DNA of 64,000 nucleotides from Paragordius varius (taxonomy: Eukaryota > Nematomorpha). Location of the stretch: NCBI GenBank assembly GCA_964247055.1, contig OZ176052.1, forward strand, positions 7,626,001 to 7,690,000, written 5' to 3'. Positions within the stretch are counted from its first letter, which is position 1, and the number at the start of each line of letters is the position of its first letter. The position numbers and the translations under genes were made by a program. The notes below the pieces were generated by a model that worked only from the letters and a program-made list of their open reading frames with translations, was not told the origin of the DNA and ran no database searches. This document shows positions 33,754-45,170 of this stretch, one piece after another.

Positions 33754-35192
33754 ACTAGCGTAAATATCGTGCTGCTACGCAGCCCAAAAAAAGTCCTTCG
33801 GACTTCTGGGGGGGGGGGGGGGGGTTATTTGAAAAAATGGATCAATAAAATGATCCATATATGTGGATTATTTCGAAACACTTTTTAATAGCTATGATCT
33901 CATAGGATTTTCAAAACGGTGCATTCATACTATATATTGTTTACTGGTAAAGGCCCTAAATTGACGGCTAACGGAAAAAACCGCTATACTATAAATTTTA
34001 CCTTTTATAGTTAATATTTAAAGCCTTTATTGAACTCGTATGGTTTCTTAAGTTATTTGAAATTAGCTCCACAGCCACGCCATTTTTGTATACAATCTCA
34101 GTTTTAAACCGGTAGACCCCTACCCATAGGCCTATATGGAAAAGCGCTAAGTTAAATTTTCTGCCTTTATAGGGAAAATATTTGCAATCATCTATGAGAC
34201 CATCGTTTCATGGGTTATTCGAAAAAATATCTCAACACTAAATAATCGTTATATGATGGCGTATCTTTACGGCATAGGGGACAAATTAACGGTTAATAAA
34301 AAAGGCCCGATCTTAATTTTTACCTATTAACGGTTAATATTTCGAACTTTAAATGAGCTCACATGGCATAAGTTTTAAATTAAGTGGCACAGTTTTGGGC
34401 GGGTAGCTTCTTGCCCAGAGGCAGGTGTAAAAAAGCGTCGGGCAAAATTTTTGTCTTTATATGGGGAATATCTGGAATTATAATGTCCATATGTTCCTAT
34501 AAGTTTTTGGAAATATTGCTTCAAAACTAAAAAATTTCTCTATGGCGGCGTTCTGGAATCATGATTGATTCCATATGCTCTCATTAGTTTTGGAAAAAAT
34601 TTTCTCAAAACTAAAAAATCATTCTATGGTGGCGCATTTTTCAGGGCGGCACGCTATTTTGATACGACGGGGCAGTTTTTAGTGGGTATCTCCTTACCCA
34701 GCAGCTATCATCAAAGAAACGCCTGACTAAAATTTTTGCCTTTTAACAGGGAATACGTGGAATCCATATTGAATTTTTACGGTCTTATACCTAGGGCGAA
34801 AAATAGATTTAAAAAAATTATTTTTGTGGACTTTGTTTTTTGAAAAAAATGGCATTTTACGGGGGGAGCGGGTAAAAAGAGGGCCTAAATTAAAAAAGCG
34901 AACCGACCATGATCGGCATAATTGAAAATATGTAAAAAAATCATATCTGAAAGCGAATGATCCAACACGTTTTCCGAAAAATTGTCTCAAAGACACGATT
35001 TTTGTGGAATTCCCTTTTCAAAAAAAACCCTTTTTCACACGGAGTGGGCCCGAACTGGGGGCCTATTTCAAAAAAAGGGCGAAGCTATTGTCGGGGTAAT
35101 CATTAATGATTATATTTTTTCGAGTTTAAATTTGAATGGGTCTTCAGGTTTTCCGATAACAGATCACAACCACTTTCCATTTTATATAGATT
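33754..35192 (+). repeat. Composite repeat R1, copy 3 (longest), just 3' of Mos
   Basis: The head ACTAGCGTAAATATCGTGCT carries both hairpins (GCTGC/GCAGC and AAGTCC/GGACTT) followed by a run of 17 G at 33808-33824. The middle (33890-34640) matches the truncated copy at 14690. The last part (34640-35192) matches the repeated unit of copy 2. It starts about 100 nt after the Mos stop codon. No protein recognised. Confidence 0.8.
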
Positions 35193-38100
35193 AAATCAAA
35201 TTGCCAGAAAAATATAAATTTTTGAATTCTTTATGCAATTAATTTCAAAAATTAATCAAGACTATTGTAAATTATAAATTAGAAGGTTAATTAATTGTAA
35301 AATAAATTTTATTTTTGTAATAAAGTAGAATTTATGGATTAATGTTTCAATTTTAAATTTAAGAAAAAATAAAAGGATAAACTTTTTTTGAATAAATTAA
35401 ATAATTTCCAATTATACTAACACGCAAAATAAAACCAGTTCAAAATTATTTAAATTACAAATTATTTTTATATAACTTTCTACAATTTCAAAATGCAGTC
35501 CAATTCAAAAAAGATTTCACGTGGAATATTAATCTTGCACGATATCATACGATAATTTAGAAAAAAGAATTAAACAATAATTTTGCATAAAACCATGTTT
35601 CTGAAAATCAATTTACAGTTTGTTGAAACCTTCTCATTATTTCAATTTAAAAAACTGATATCTCCTTTGTATAAGGGAAAATGAATTTTTCAAATATATT
35701 TCATTAGGATTTTCCAATTACGAAGTTTTAATTTCTTTCAATTTGCTTTAAAACGCCCGTACGGGGTGGATATGTGAGAGGAATGGCCATCTCGCATATG
35801 TCTCAAAAGCAAGGTTCATTATGATATTCTACCATATTCTTGAATATATGACATTTGACCAATGATTTTGTGAATTCTGAAAGCCCATCATCTATTTTAT
35901 GTAGATAGGTATTTCGTTGAGCACATGACCCTATTTGGTAAATAGGATTTCCAAACTTCTACCATAACTTTTAAAACAACAATTTAAACTTTATTGTAAA
36001 AAGCCTAATGATGAAACGACTTATGTTGTTAATTAATCTGCTTTGCTTTTATTATGATTTTAAACAGGTCCATCTGGCAAAAAAATACATAAACACTAAA
36101 AAATTATAATTCACCATTGGTTTGTACCAGAATACGAATTTTACAAAAAATGTACTTATATATTGACAAAAGTTTTTTCTAACAGTCTTGTAACTTTTAG
36201 GGTTTAAAATCAAGTCATTTCCATCTAAAACAAACAAATTTAAATCAGTTAATATTAAAACACTCAGCATTATAAGTTAATAAAGTTATTATTCATTAAT
36301 TTAGTTGACAGTTTATTAATAAAGCAAAAAGTTGACATGAATATTTATTCATTATTAAATTTTTTTTAAAAAATTACAATAATGAGCTATGCCATAGAAT
36401 GCATATTTTAAAATTTGGCCCAACACATTGATATTTTTGAAGATATTACCTATTTAACATAAACGAAAATAAAATGTTCTGACACAAAAAAACTATATTA
36501 GAATATTAATTTAGCAATTATAGATAATTATCATAAAAAAATATTCAAATTTACATTTGAATTATTTTAATGAGTTTAACTTTGGTATGGTTATTTATTA
36601 CTTATTTGGTATAATTCTGTTTATAATTATAAACCATATAATATACTTTATTACTTTCTGGAAAAAAATTTAAATAAAATTACCATATATTAAATAATTG
36701 ACCTTAAACTATAAAGTAGAATATTTTAATTGGATGCAATTAATCTTAACGCATATTTCACTGCTTTTTAATTTGTTTTTTGTGCTAAAATAATTTTCAT
36801 CCTAATTTATATTCAAAGATTAAAGTGTTACTAATATGACCGTTTTCTATATTAAAGATTGAAAGTTAGAACCAAAATGCCGAATTTAATCATATTTAAG
36901 TCTAACAAACAGCTTTAAAGCATTATAATCTTTCTTTAAGATTTTCAAAAATATGTTTTAGTTACAGTCAACCCTTTTTTGTGCAGACTTTTACGTGGGT
37001 TGGCCCTTTTTAACTCTTTGTGGGAAGAATCGATTTTGGTGACTTTATTTTATAATTAAGAGGTTAAACCGATTTTTTCGCATTTTTCCGTCTAAACAAT
37101 ATATTATATTTAAAGCTATTAAAAAATATAACTGCTGAAATCAATTACTAGTAGTTTAAAATTCATTTTCCTTATATGTTCATAAATGACTTTTTGTGAA
37201 TTATTTTGTGCGGTTCCTATTTATCAGAAAAAAGAGAGGTCTGATTGATATTTTAATGTAATATCGTGTATAAAACTGATGAAATGTGATTCCAAACCAT
37301 AAATTTGGATACATGTTATATTATTTCCACTATTTCACAAAAATAAGTGATTAGGTAATTATGGACTACAATAGCGACATAACGATTAAATAAATAAAAC
37401 GAAATGTTAATCATTAACAGTCATAACACTCAATTTTTTCGATCTCTTAATAAAAAACGACAATTTTTAAATTAAACATTTAATCTGGCATTTTTGTATA
37501 TATAAAAATAAAATCTTAACCCAAATTTATATTTTTAGTAATCCTAACCACTTAAATAATAACAAGTTTTATCAATAATTTCAAATCGCTTATTTTATTA
37601 TATTTTTTAAAATATATTTTATTAAAATTCTGTTAAAACATCATTTCTGAGTGCACAATAAATTTAACAATTTATTATTTATGCATGATTCTTTAGATAT
37701 TCTATATAAGATATTGTGTATATTAAATATATTCCCGTTCTTATTATTTAAAATTGGATATAATTTTTTTATAATTAATTATAAATTCTATGATTAATTG
37801 ATTTTTAATATTATTTAACATTTAATTAGTTTTTAATTATATTTAAACTTATTTGAACCAAATGATGAAGCAATAATAAAATGATTCATATATTTATTTA
37901 TACCAGCACGTATATTATAATTATAACTCTCAATAAATATGGAAAAAATTGTTAATATAAATAATCCACTATAATAATAATACATAAGTAAATGACTATT
38001 AGTTATGAGCGCCGTTTATACATTTACAGTATTAACATGTATAAAATATTTATGTACAACATAGACATCTTCATTCGCCATTCCAACACTTCTTTGAAGA

Positions 38101-38259
38101 AATTGATTTTTTCGTATATTCATCAATTAATAGTACCAATGTTTATTTCCCTTTCTTTAAAATGCACAAGTTGTGTTGTTTCAGATCAAATATTGTCGTA
38201 ATGATATTGTACCAATCTTTTCTATATTGTCATATAAGTATTTGTTTGTCAACCTTGTG
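35193..38259. other. Gene-poor intergenic region
   Basis: About 3 kb of AT-rich sequence with no recognised exon. A minus-strand frame at 36270-36052 starts MLSVLILTDLNLFVLDGND, which looks faintly like a signal peptide, but nothing supports it as a gene. The 3' untranslated region of the GPCR on the minus strand should occupy the last part. Confidence 0.5.
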
Positions 38260-41079
38260 CTAATAATTTAACGTTTTTGACTCCTTTCGTACAAAAATAC
38301 CTTTAACTTTCTCACAAAGGTGTTGAACTCGTTTTTTCAAGGCATGACACATCCTAGGATCCACAAATAAGGAAAGGTAAACACACATTGCATTGTTCCC
38401 ATACTTACTGAGGTAGGCTGCATGTTGAAACCACAATTCAAATTTGGATGCAAACGTATCTGTCCAGGGTTGATAGAGAAACATATACACTGTCATAGGT
38501 ATGGTACTTAGGGTAAAATAAACATTTATAGTGGTAAGGAGAATAGTGATTTGAAAGTCTCTCTGTTTAAGCATTCCAAATCTGCCATTAGCAGAAAGAT
38601 TGGTGGCACTTTGACTAGTTTTATCATAATAATTCGCGGACTGGACACCAAATGAGGAAGAAACGCGATTCGAACTAATATCATTCATTGCGCCTGTAAC
38701 AAAACACAAAAGATTGTTAGTCTAAGGTTAGTTTGTGGTTTCATCATCAATAATTGCTTTTTTTAGCTAGTATGTAAAAAACCATATTATATAAAATCAA
38801 TTGTTTTGTTTTAAGATCGTATAAAACCATTTATTATAACTCGCAATGATGTGATAATCTTAATTCAATTAATTTGTTGGCTTATAAGTGGCTTGAAATG
38901 GCTAACTATCACTTGCATCACCGTGGTTATAAAATTTGATATTATAAAAAGCAATTGCAATACTATTGTAATATCCATGGATAATACATGGGAAACACAT
39001 TCAAATAATCTAAAAGTATTAACATATTATAATCGACCCGAATATTTGTGGGTTATTTAGATACAGTTTTTTGTTGTTTTTAAATGACGAGTGAAGCGAA
39101 ACGGGTACCCATGTATTTTAAACTAAAGTTTCATGTGTAAAAGTAATCAACTTAATTAAGTAGAATCTTACTTATCACCGGGATGATGCAAAAATTATTT
39201 AGCCATATCTAATATAGAGTCCAACAAACATAATAAAATTTAATAAAATATGTATCTTACTTAGAAGGTGCTTAAGAAGGACTTGCATCATGCCCCCGTG
39301 CTCAAATCAAAAAGCGTCGGATTATTATAAATATAAATTGTTTTATTTTAACTTTATGGCATGAACAAAGAAATGTCAATGGTTATATGCAATGTTCGGG
39401 GAATGAATGTTTTTTAAAAATTTAGCACTTTTAACCCTATAGATAGAGGATATATGGTATTTTACTACTAATTTATAAATTAGTCTTTAATAACAAAATC
39501 GTTTAAACTTTCAAACAAAATTAAATTTGTTTTTGCAATTATCCATGATATGTATTAAAAAATTATATTTGATATATAAAGAAAGGGATTCCAATTTAGA
39601 GGTCTATATGATGTATTTTGGTGACATAAAATATAATTATTTTTTATACATACAGTAGACAATGTTTCATTTCAAATTATTACTTGAATTGCGCAAAAGG
39701 GGTGTTATATCGGGAGATTTAACGGATGCTTTGTTCCTTTTTCGGGTAACCTCTATAAGGTATTTAAATACAATGATATTACACAACGTTGAAATAACGT
39801 ATGGCATGAACGCTAAGCTAAAATTAGTCCAAATACGATAATCTGGGAACCATTGATGATTGTAATCCTGCATATTGTCATATACTAACCTGATGGGAAT
39901 ATTTAAAATGGTTGTTCCATTTTTTAAAAAGGCGATTGAATTATTATTGACAAAAGAGTTAATTTGGTGCGAAGAGGTGGATAGATTCATACATTTAAAA
40001 GTAGTCGGGAATATATCGCGTTTTTGTATAGTGCATCCAAAATCTTTTTTACCCAATACAAAATTCACTGAGGTCTCGTTAACTTTCAAATGATTTAATT
40101 TCATAAGGAAGTAAGGAGAGACGGGATATTTTAGTGATTCTAGATTACAAACTTTTATAGTGGGTTGGGGTGTTTCCACAAACCCAAAACCATACGGGGC
40201 GGTAAATGCCAGACTCAATCCAAAACTCATTAATATAACGCTTAAGATGAATCGATCTGTCATAACGTTTCGATATGTGTGTGGCGCTTTTATAGCAAAC
40301 ACACGATCCATGGCGGAAAACATGCGAAGCAAATAACTCATATGTGTAAATAGGTCCATAAGAGGAAATCCCACTTTTAAACTATACCATGTAAACGTTT
40401 TCGATTGTCTACATGTATAATAACATGCTTGAAATAAGTACGGTACACATAGGGAATTTAAGGATACCAAGCAATCAGATAATGCAAGCGCTTTTACATA
40501 CAAATAAAGGTCTGATTTATTCCGCCGCCCATGCCTGTTTTGCACGAGAGTTGCCCAATAACCTTTTATACAATTTAGAATATTTTTGTCATTACGTTTG
40601 TAACTTAAATTATCATTTCTAATCACAATTTTCGATTGAGTATGGTTTGATTTCTTATTCCGCACACCTAAATTTATCAGTCCAATCAAACATTTGCAGA
40701 CTTGATCTGAAATGAAGTGTTTGGTTGATTGCTTTCCTGGTTTAGTCGTTGGTATTATTATTCGAGATTGGGAAGTAGATGGTTTAGGTTTTGTACTAGA
40801 ATTTTGGTTATTTCCTGTATCATAAGTTGCTGACATATTGACGAATGATAAACTCCAAAAATAACAAAAATCACCAATAAGCCCAATAATTAACATTAAG
40901 GGCAACATAATTCCATAAGTTAAATCAATTGAATGATACAAATGTGCAGTTGAGGGTGGCGTTTTTAATATAGACAAACTTTTTTCGCTTGAAACACCGT
41001 TGTTTAAGACTGGATTAGGAAAAGAATCATTTATTAACCATAGACATTTATATTTTAGGCTATGTTCCCACCAACCCAT
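38260..41079 (-). CDS. Rhodopsin-type GPCR, divergent neuropeptide-receptor-like
   Basis: A plasma-membrane G-protein-coupled receptor; the ligand is unknown. Exons 41079-39684 and 38693-38260 join in phase 1 (A|GC giving Ser) into 609 residues. TM1 is about 57-81, TM2 189-215 with D201 in ALALSD, TM3 about 236-262 ending in DRV (257-259) in place of DRY, TM4 275-299, then an extracellular loop of about 118 residues with N-glycosylation sites. TM5 has FMPYVISTLCNIIVFKYL. TM6 (ITILLTTINVYFTLSTIPM) and TM7 (YLSLFVDPRM) are in exon 2. NPxxY reads DPRM, and TM1 has GLIGDF where most receptors have GN. The first intracellular loop is about 107 residues, mostly Ser/Thr/Lys/Asn, where roughly ten are usual. 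Family certain, subfamily open. Confidence 0.93.
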
Positions 41080-41868
41080 TTATTTCCCTTTGTTTTGTTA
41101 TCAATATTTATTCGAGAGTGGAAATATAGTTTATTCTGATAAATAATATTTTTTGAAAAATATTGGCCAAAATTTATAAATAATTAAACACTTTGTAATA
41201 AAAATATATATCTGCACCAAATAATATAGAGATAAAAGTAATAATTATTTATGCTAATAATATTAACCTATTCCACATTATTTATTTTATTTAGCATGAC
41301 TACACGAAATGCTGCTTACTAACAAAAATAAATTTAAATAAAATTAGGAGATAAAATATTCATATAATTAATATTCTTTGTGATAGAGAGTAAATCCCAT
41401 TTGCGGTAAAATAATTCTAAATTATTTTTATTAATTAAGATATGTTTGCGGATGCTTTCCACTATATATATATATATATATATTAAAAACTGGTCCATCA
41501 TCTAATGTTAAAGCCAATGTTTCTTATTTACGATTTTGCAAAAAATAGTACAAAACGAGAAGCGATCCCATTAAATAAGGGGAAAAAACATGTTTTTTCC
41601 GCTATAACTTTCTAGATCTTTATAATTTAATGATTCTGCATTATTTTTTTAAATGGTTATTGATTTTTTAATTCCAGGTAGGTACCATCTATAATTTAAC
41701 ATTCTTCTCTAATTTTTAATGATTGCAGTATGAGCGCAAAAAATATCTCTTGAAATAAGTAAGTGTTAATTTATTTTAATATAATGATTAATTAAAAGTA
41801 ATATACCTTAATTGAATTTAAATTAACACAGTGCACACAAAAAATATCATGACTTAATATATATATAT
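41080..41868. other. Intergenic region upstream of the GPCR
   Basis: AT-rich DNA with a (TA)n run near 41464-41484. No exon or element was recognised. It should contain the promoter of the minus-strand GPCR. Confidence 0.5.
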
Positions 41869-43090
41869 ATACTGTATTCAAAAAAAATTTTAACGAAATA
41901 ATTTTTTTTCATGAGATAGCTTATGACCAGCGTAATCATTTGCCGCAAAAATTTTTATTTGTTTATGACCTAGTTTTTGAAATATTGAGAGAAAATCGAA
42001 ATCGGGGAAAACGTGAAAATTAAGTATAATACAAAAATAATGATAAAATTTGAAATATTATAGTTTATTATCATTTTAGGAGATATTTTCAATATCCTAA
42101 TAGCCTCAAATCATATATTTAGGGTTTCTATAAAATCACAGCTCAAAAATTGGCGTTTTTGTTTAAACACACTTAAAAGACAAAAGTTTTTTTACGAAAC
42201 TATATTAAAATAATTTTTTTTAATTATTTACCAGCTAAACTCACTATTAAAATCTTAACATTTATTTTTTATTCAGTAAAAAAACTTATATATTAAAATA
42301 AAACCAAAAAATATTTTTTTATTTTTACATTTTTTGTCATCTGGTTTAAGAGTGTATAAAAATTGTTACAGTTTTATTTTGGATTTCTTACATAAGTTGG
42401 GAATTATGAAGTATTTAATTTATACCAAATGGAACTTAAAAGTAGTGGAATATCAATCAACAATCCGCACAAATCCCAATAAAAATAATTTGTCCTTAAA
42501 CAGACTTGTTAAATGGATTTGTAAGGATTGTTGGTTGAAATTACACTATTTCTAATCCTATTTTGCATAAATTAACTTTACTCGCACTTATATAAAATTC
42601 CAAAATAAAACAGTATAAGTTTTTTATATACTTATAAACTAGATGCTAAAAAAATAAAAAAAAACAATATTTTTTGGTTTTATTTTGATATTAAATAAAA
42701 TGAATGTTGAGATTTTAATAGTGAGTTAAGCTAATAATTAAAAAAAATTTAATATAGTTTCATAAAAAACTTTTTGTCTTTTAAGTGTGTTAAAAAATAA
42801 GCGCCATCTTTTGAGCTGAGAAACTATATGATTTTAGACTATTTATATATTCAAATAATCTCCTAAAATGATAATAAACCATAATATCTCAAGTTTTATC
42901 ATTATTTTTTGAATTATCCCAGATTATCCCTAATTTTCACTTTTTGCCCGATTTCGATTTACTCTTAATATTTCAAAAATTAGGTCGTCAACAAATTAAA
43001 ATTTTTACGACAAATGAACTCGCTGGTCATAAGCTATCTTATAAAAGATTTTTTAAAAAAATTAACCCTCTTTTTTGCACACATGTATAT
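41869..43090. mobile_element. Long-TIR DNA element (arms about 440 bp)
   Basis: The left arm (41869-42325) and right arm (42645-43090) are inverted copies: TTATGACCAGCG against CGCTGGTCATAA, AAATCGAAATCGGG against CCCGATTTCGATTT, AAAATGATAATAAACCATAA against the complement, and ACACACTTAAAAGACAAAAG against CTTTTTGTCTTTTAAGTGTG. The 320-bp centre holds one 73-codon frame of no recognised family. The outer ends start close to TACTGTATTC next to TA runs. Long inverted ends around a small core suggest a non-autonomous Tc1/mariner-like or foldback element. Confidence 0.8.
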
Positions 43091-43199
43091 ATTTTGAGGA
43101 TTTTATTGGGTGCTTTTTGCCTTAGGCTTTACGAGGTTATTAAATTAAATATTTACACTTTTTGCGATTGCCAATTCAAAAAATCGTAAAAACAATGCT

Positions 43200-44222
43200 A
43201 AATAATTTTCTTGGCGAAAGCTGGATGCTTCATTCCAAAAATGATCCAAACATATCATAAGGGATAATTAAAAAACGAATTATTTATATTAAATATGAAG
43301 AACCTATAAAGTCTCAAATTTTCGGAACGTTTAAAATAGGTCGATTTTCAAATTAAAGCAAAATGGATTGCAAAATTCATTTTTGTTACATCAAAAAAGT
43401 TATTTTTGAAAAATATATACTTGATTGTAAAAATTTTAACGAAATTTTATTAAAGCGAATGATATTATCAAGCATTTAGGAAACGGTGTAATGATATTAT
43501 AAACACACCTTTTTGATAAAAATTCGTTGAACGTTGATTTTTAATTTAAAATGTGTTTTGCTTAAAATTAAAGATTATATGCAAAATGTTTATATTTTAT
43601 ACGATCTATAACTATTTAATTAATAATCGATTTAATCAATAATCTCAGGTATTTTTATCATTCAATCTCGGTATTTTAGCGTTTATTTTAATCAAACAAG
43701 GCAATTTTAGAGGATGTAAATGAGAGAGACTTTAAATATATCTTTGCTTTTTAATAATAGTTTATTATATTGTAATGATTATTTTTTTATGCTTTCCTCA
43801 AAAATTTTTTTGGCATAAAATGCACTTTTGCGATTTCTCATCATGAAGCAATCAACTTAAAAGTGTAGATAACTAGCATAATGAAGCATTATGAGAATCC
43901 CTTTATATTTATCTTTTAGAATATATGTATACAAAATCAGCAGGATATATCTTGCGAATTATGTGCAATGTTAATGATAATAAAATAACAATAATCTCAT
44001 ATATGCTTATTACCATATTTTGGGGTAGTTGGCTAGAAATTAAGTAAAATTGTGTTTTTAAAAATGCGCACTAGCGCTCAAATTTTTAAATTAAAATTAT
44101 GTGATGTAGAAACTGTTAGCGGCATTGTGGAGAAATATTTAAAGAGTTCGATAGTTTCAGGCCTATATTTAATAAAAATTCGTGTCTTTTTGGCCTCATA
44201 GAAGAAATTGACTCCTTTTTTT

Positions 44223-44260
<38 letters not shown>

Positions 44261-45170
44261 TTTCGAATATTAAATTCATTTTTGATGAGATGCGGGAATG
44301 TGCCATAAATTTAGGTAAATATAAGCAGTTTCCACAAAATAATCTAAAAAAATATATATTCTGATAAATAAATGCATCGGAATTCTCATGGTGCTATTGA
44401 TTTTGAGACTTTTATTGGTTGAAGAAAGTTATTTAGACTTCAGTAGTAATTGCTCGATAGCAATATAATGCTAAATTTGCGCAGATATTGTTAAGTATTC
44501 TTTTGATGAAAGTTATATACTTCATTCCAAAAATATATAACTAAAAACACATATAAAAAACAACCTAAGAAATTTTATAAATGTGAACGTCTGAAATTGT
44601 TAATTTTTGACATCAAAAAGTTTTTCGAAAAAATAATATTTGGCATGAAAATTTAATTTATAGCGACATTTTGGAGAAGTGAAATTTTGTTAATTTTTTC
44701 AAATATGAGCCGCGTAAAAGCGTAGGAAGGCGGTAAGGGTCGTCCTGTGCGGACAGTGACGGTATGGAGCAAGCCTGTCACACCCTTTTCTGGATACCTG
44801 GATAGTGGAAATGGTATAAAAAACTTTATTTTATAAAAAAATTTTATATATGAATCAATGATGTTGATCATTTAGAATTTAAATTTAAATGTTTGTTTCA
44901 ATGAATTTGTAAAAAGATGATATCTATACAATGATTTGGAAAACAACATATTTTAATTGAAACTCGGAGGTGATAGAAATGTTCAAAATCATCAAATTAT
45001 AAGGAAAAGATGTTTTTATAAATGCATTTTATGCCATTTCCATCATGCGTCAAAATAGCATGATGTATGTATGCTACAACAAACATTTGCTAAAAATTAT
45101 TTTTTTAAACAATATATGCATTTTTTCAAAGAAATGTTTTTTTGTTCCTTAATCTAGCATCATCTCGTTT
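43200..45170. repeat. Two degraded copies of dispersed repeat family E
   Basis: Copies at about 43200-43900 and 44470-45170 share GGATGCTTCATTCCAAAAAT or a variant, ATCATCAAATTAT, TTTTTATGCCATTTCCATCATG-like words and a long T-rich end. Related sequence lies at 49440-50330. A (TA)n run is at 44224-44258. No gene recognised. Confidence 0.6.
44685..44825. other. Unexplained G+C-rich island
   Basis: About 110 bases are far richer in G+C than anything nearby, including GGAAGGCGGTAAGGGTCGTC, GTGCGGACAGTGACGGTATG and CAAGCCTGTCACACCC. GTGAC and GTCAC could pair. The minus strand keeps a frame through it (EKGVTGLLHTVTVRTGRPL). It could be a captured gene fragment, a piece of another repeat or a structured RNA; none is supported by more than composition. 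Confidence 0.4.

Noticed and set aside
36052-36270. Minus-strand frame starting MLSVLILTDLNLFVLDGND
   Set aside because: The start is weakly signal-peptide-like, but the rest is not peptide-precursor-like, no cleavage or amidation sites are seen and no exon joins convincingly.
38851-39060. 69-codon plus-strand frame with hydrophobic N terminus
   Set aside because: It lies in the single intron of the minus-strand GPCR, without family resemblance or splice partners.
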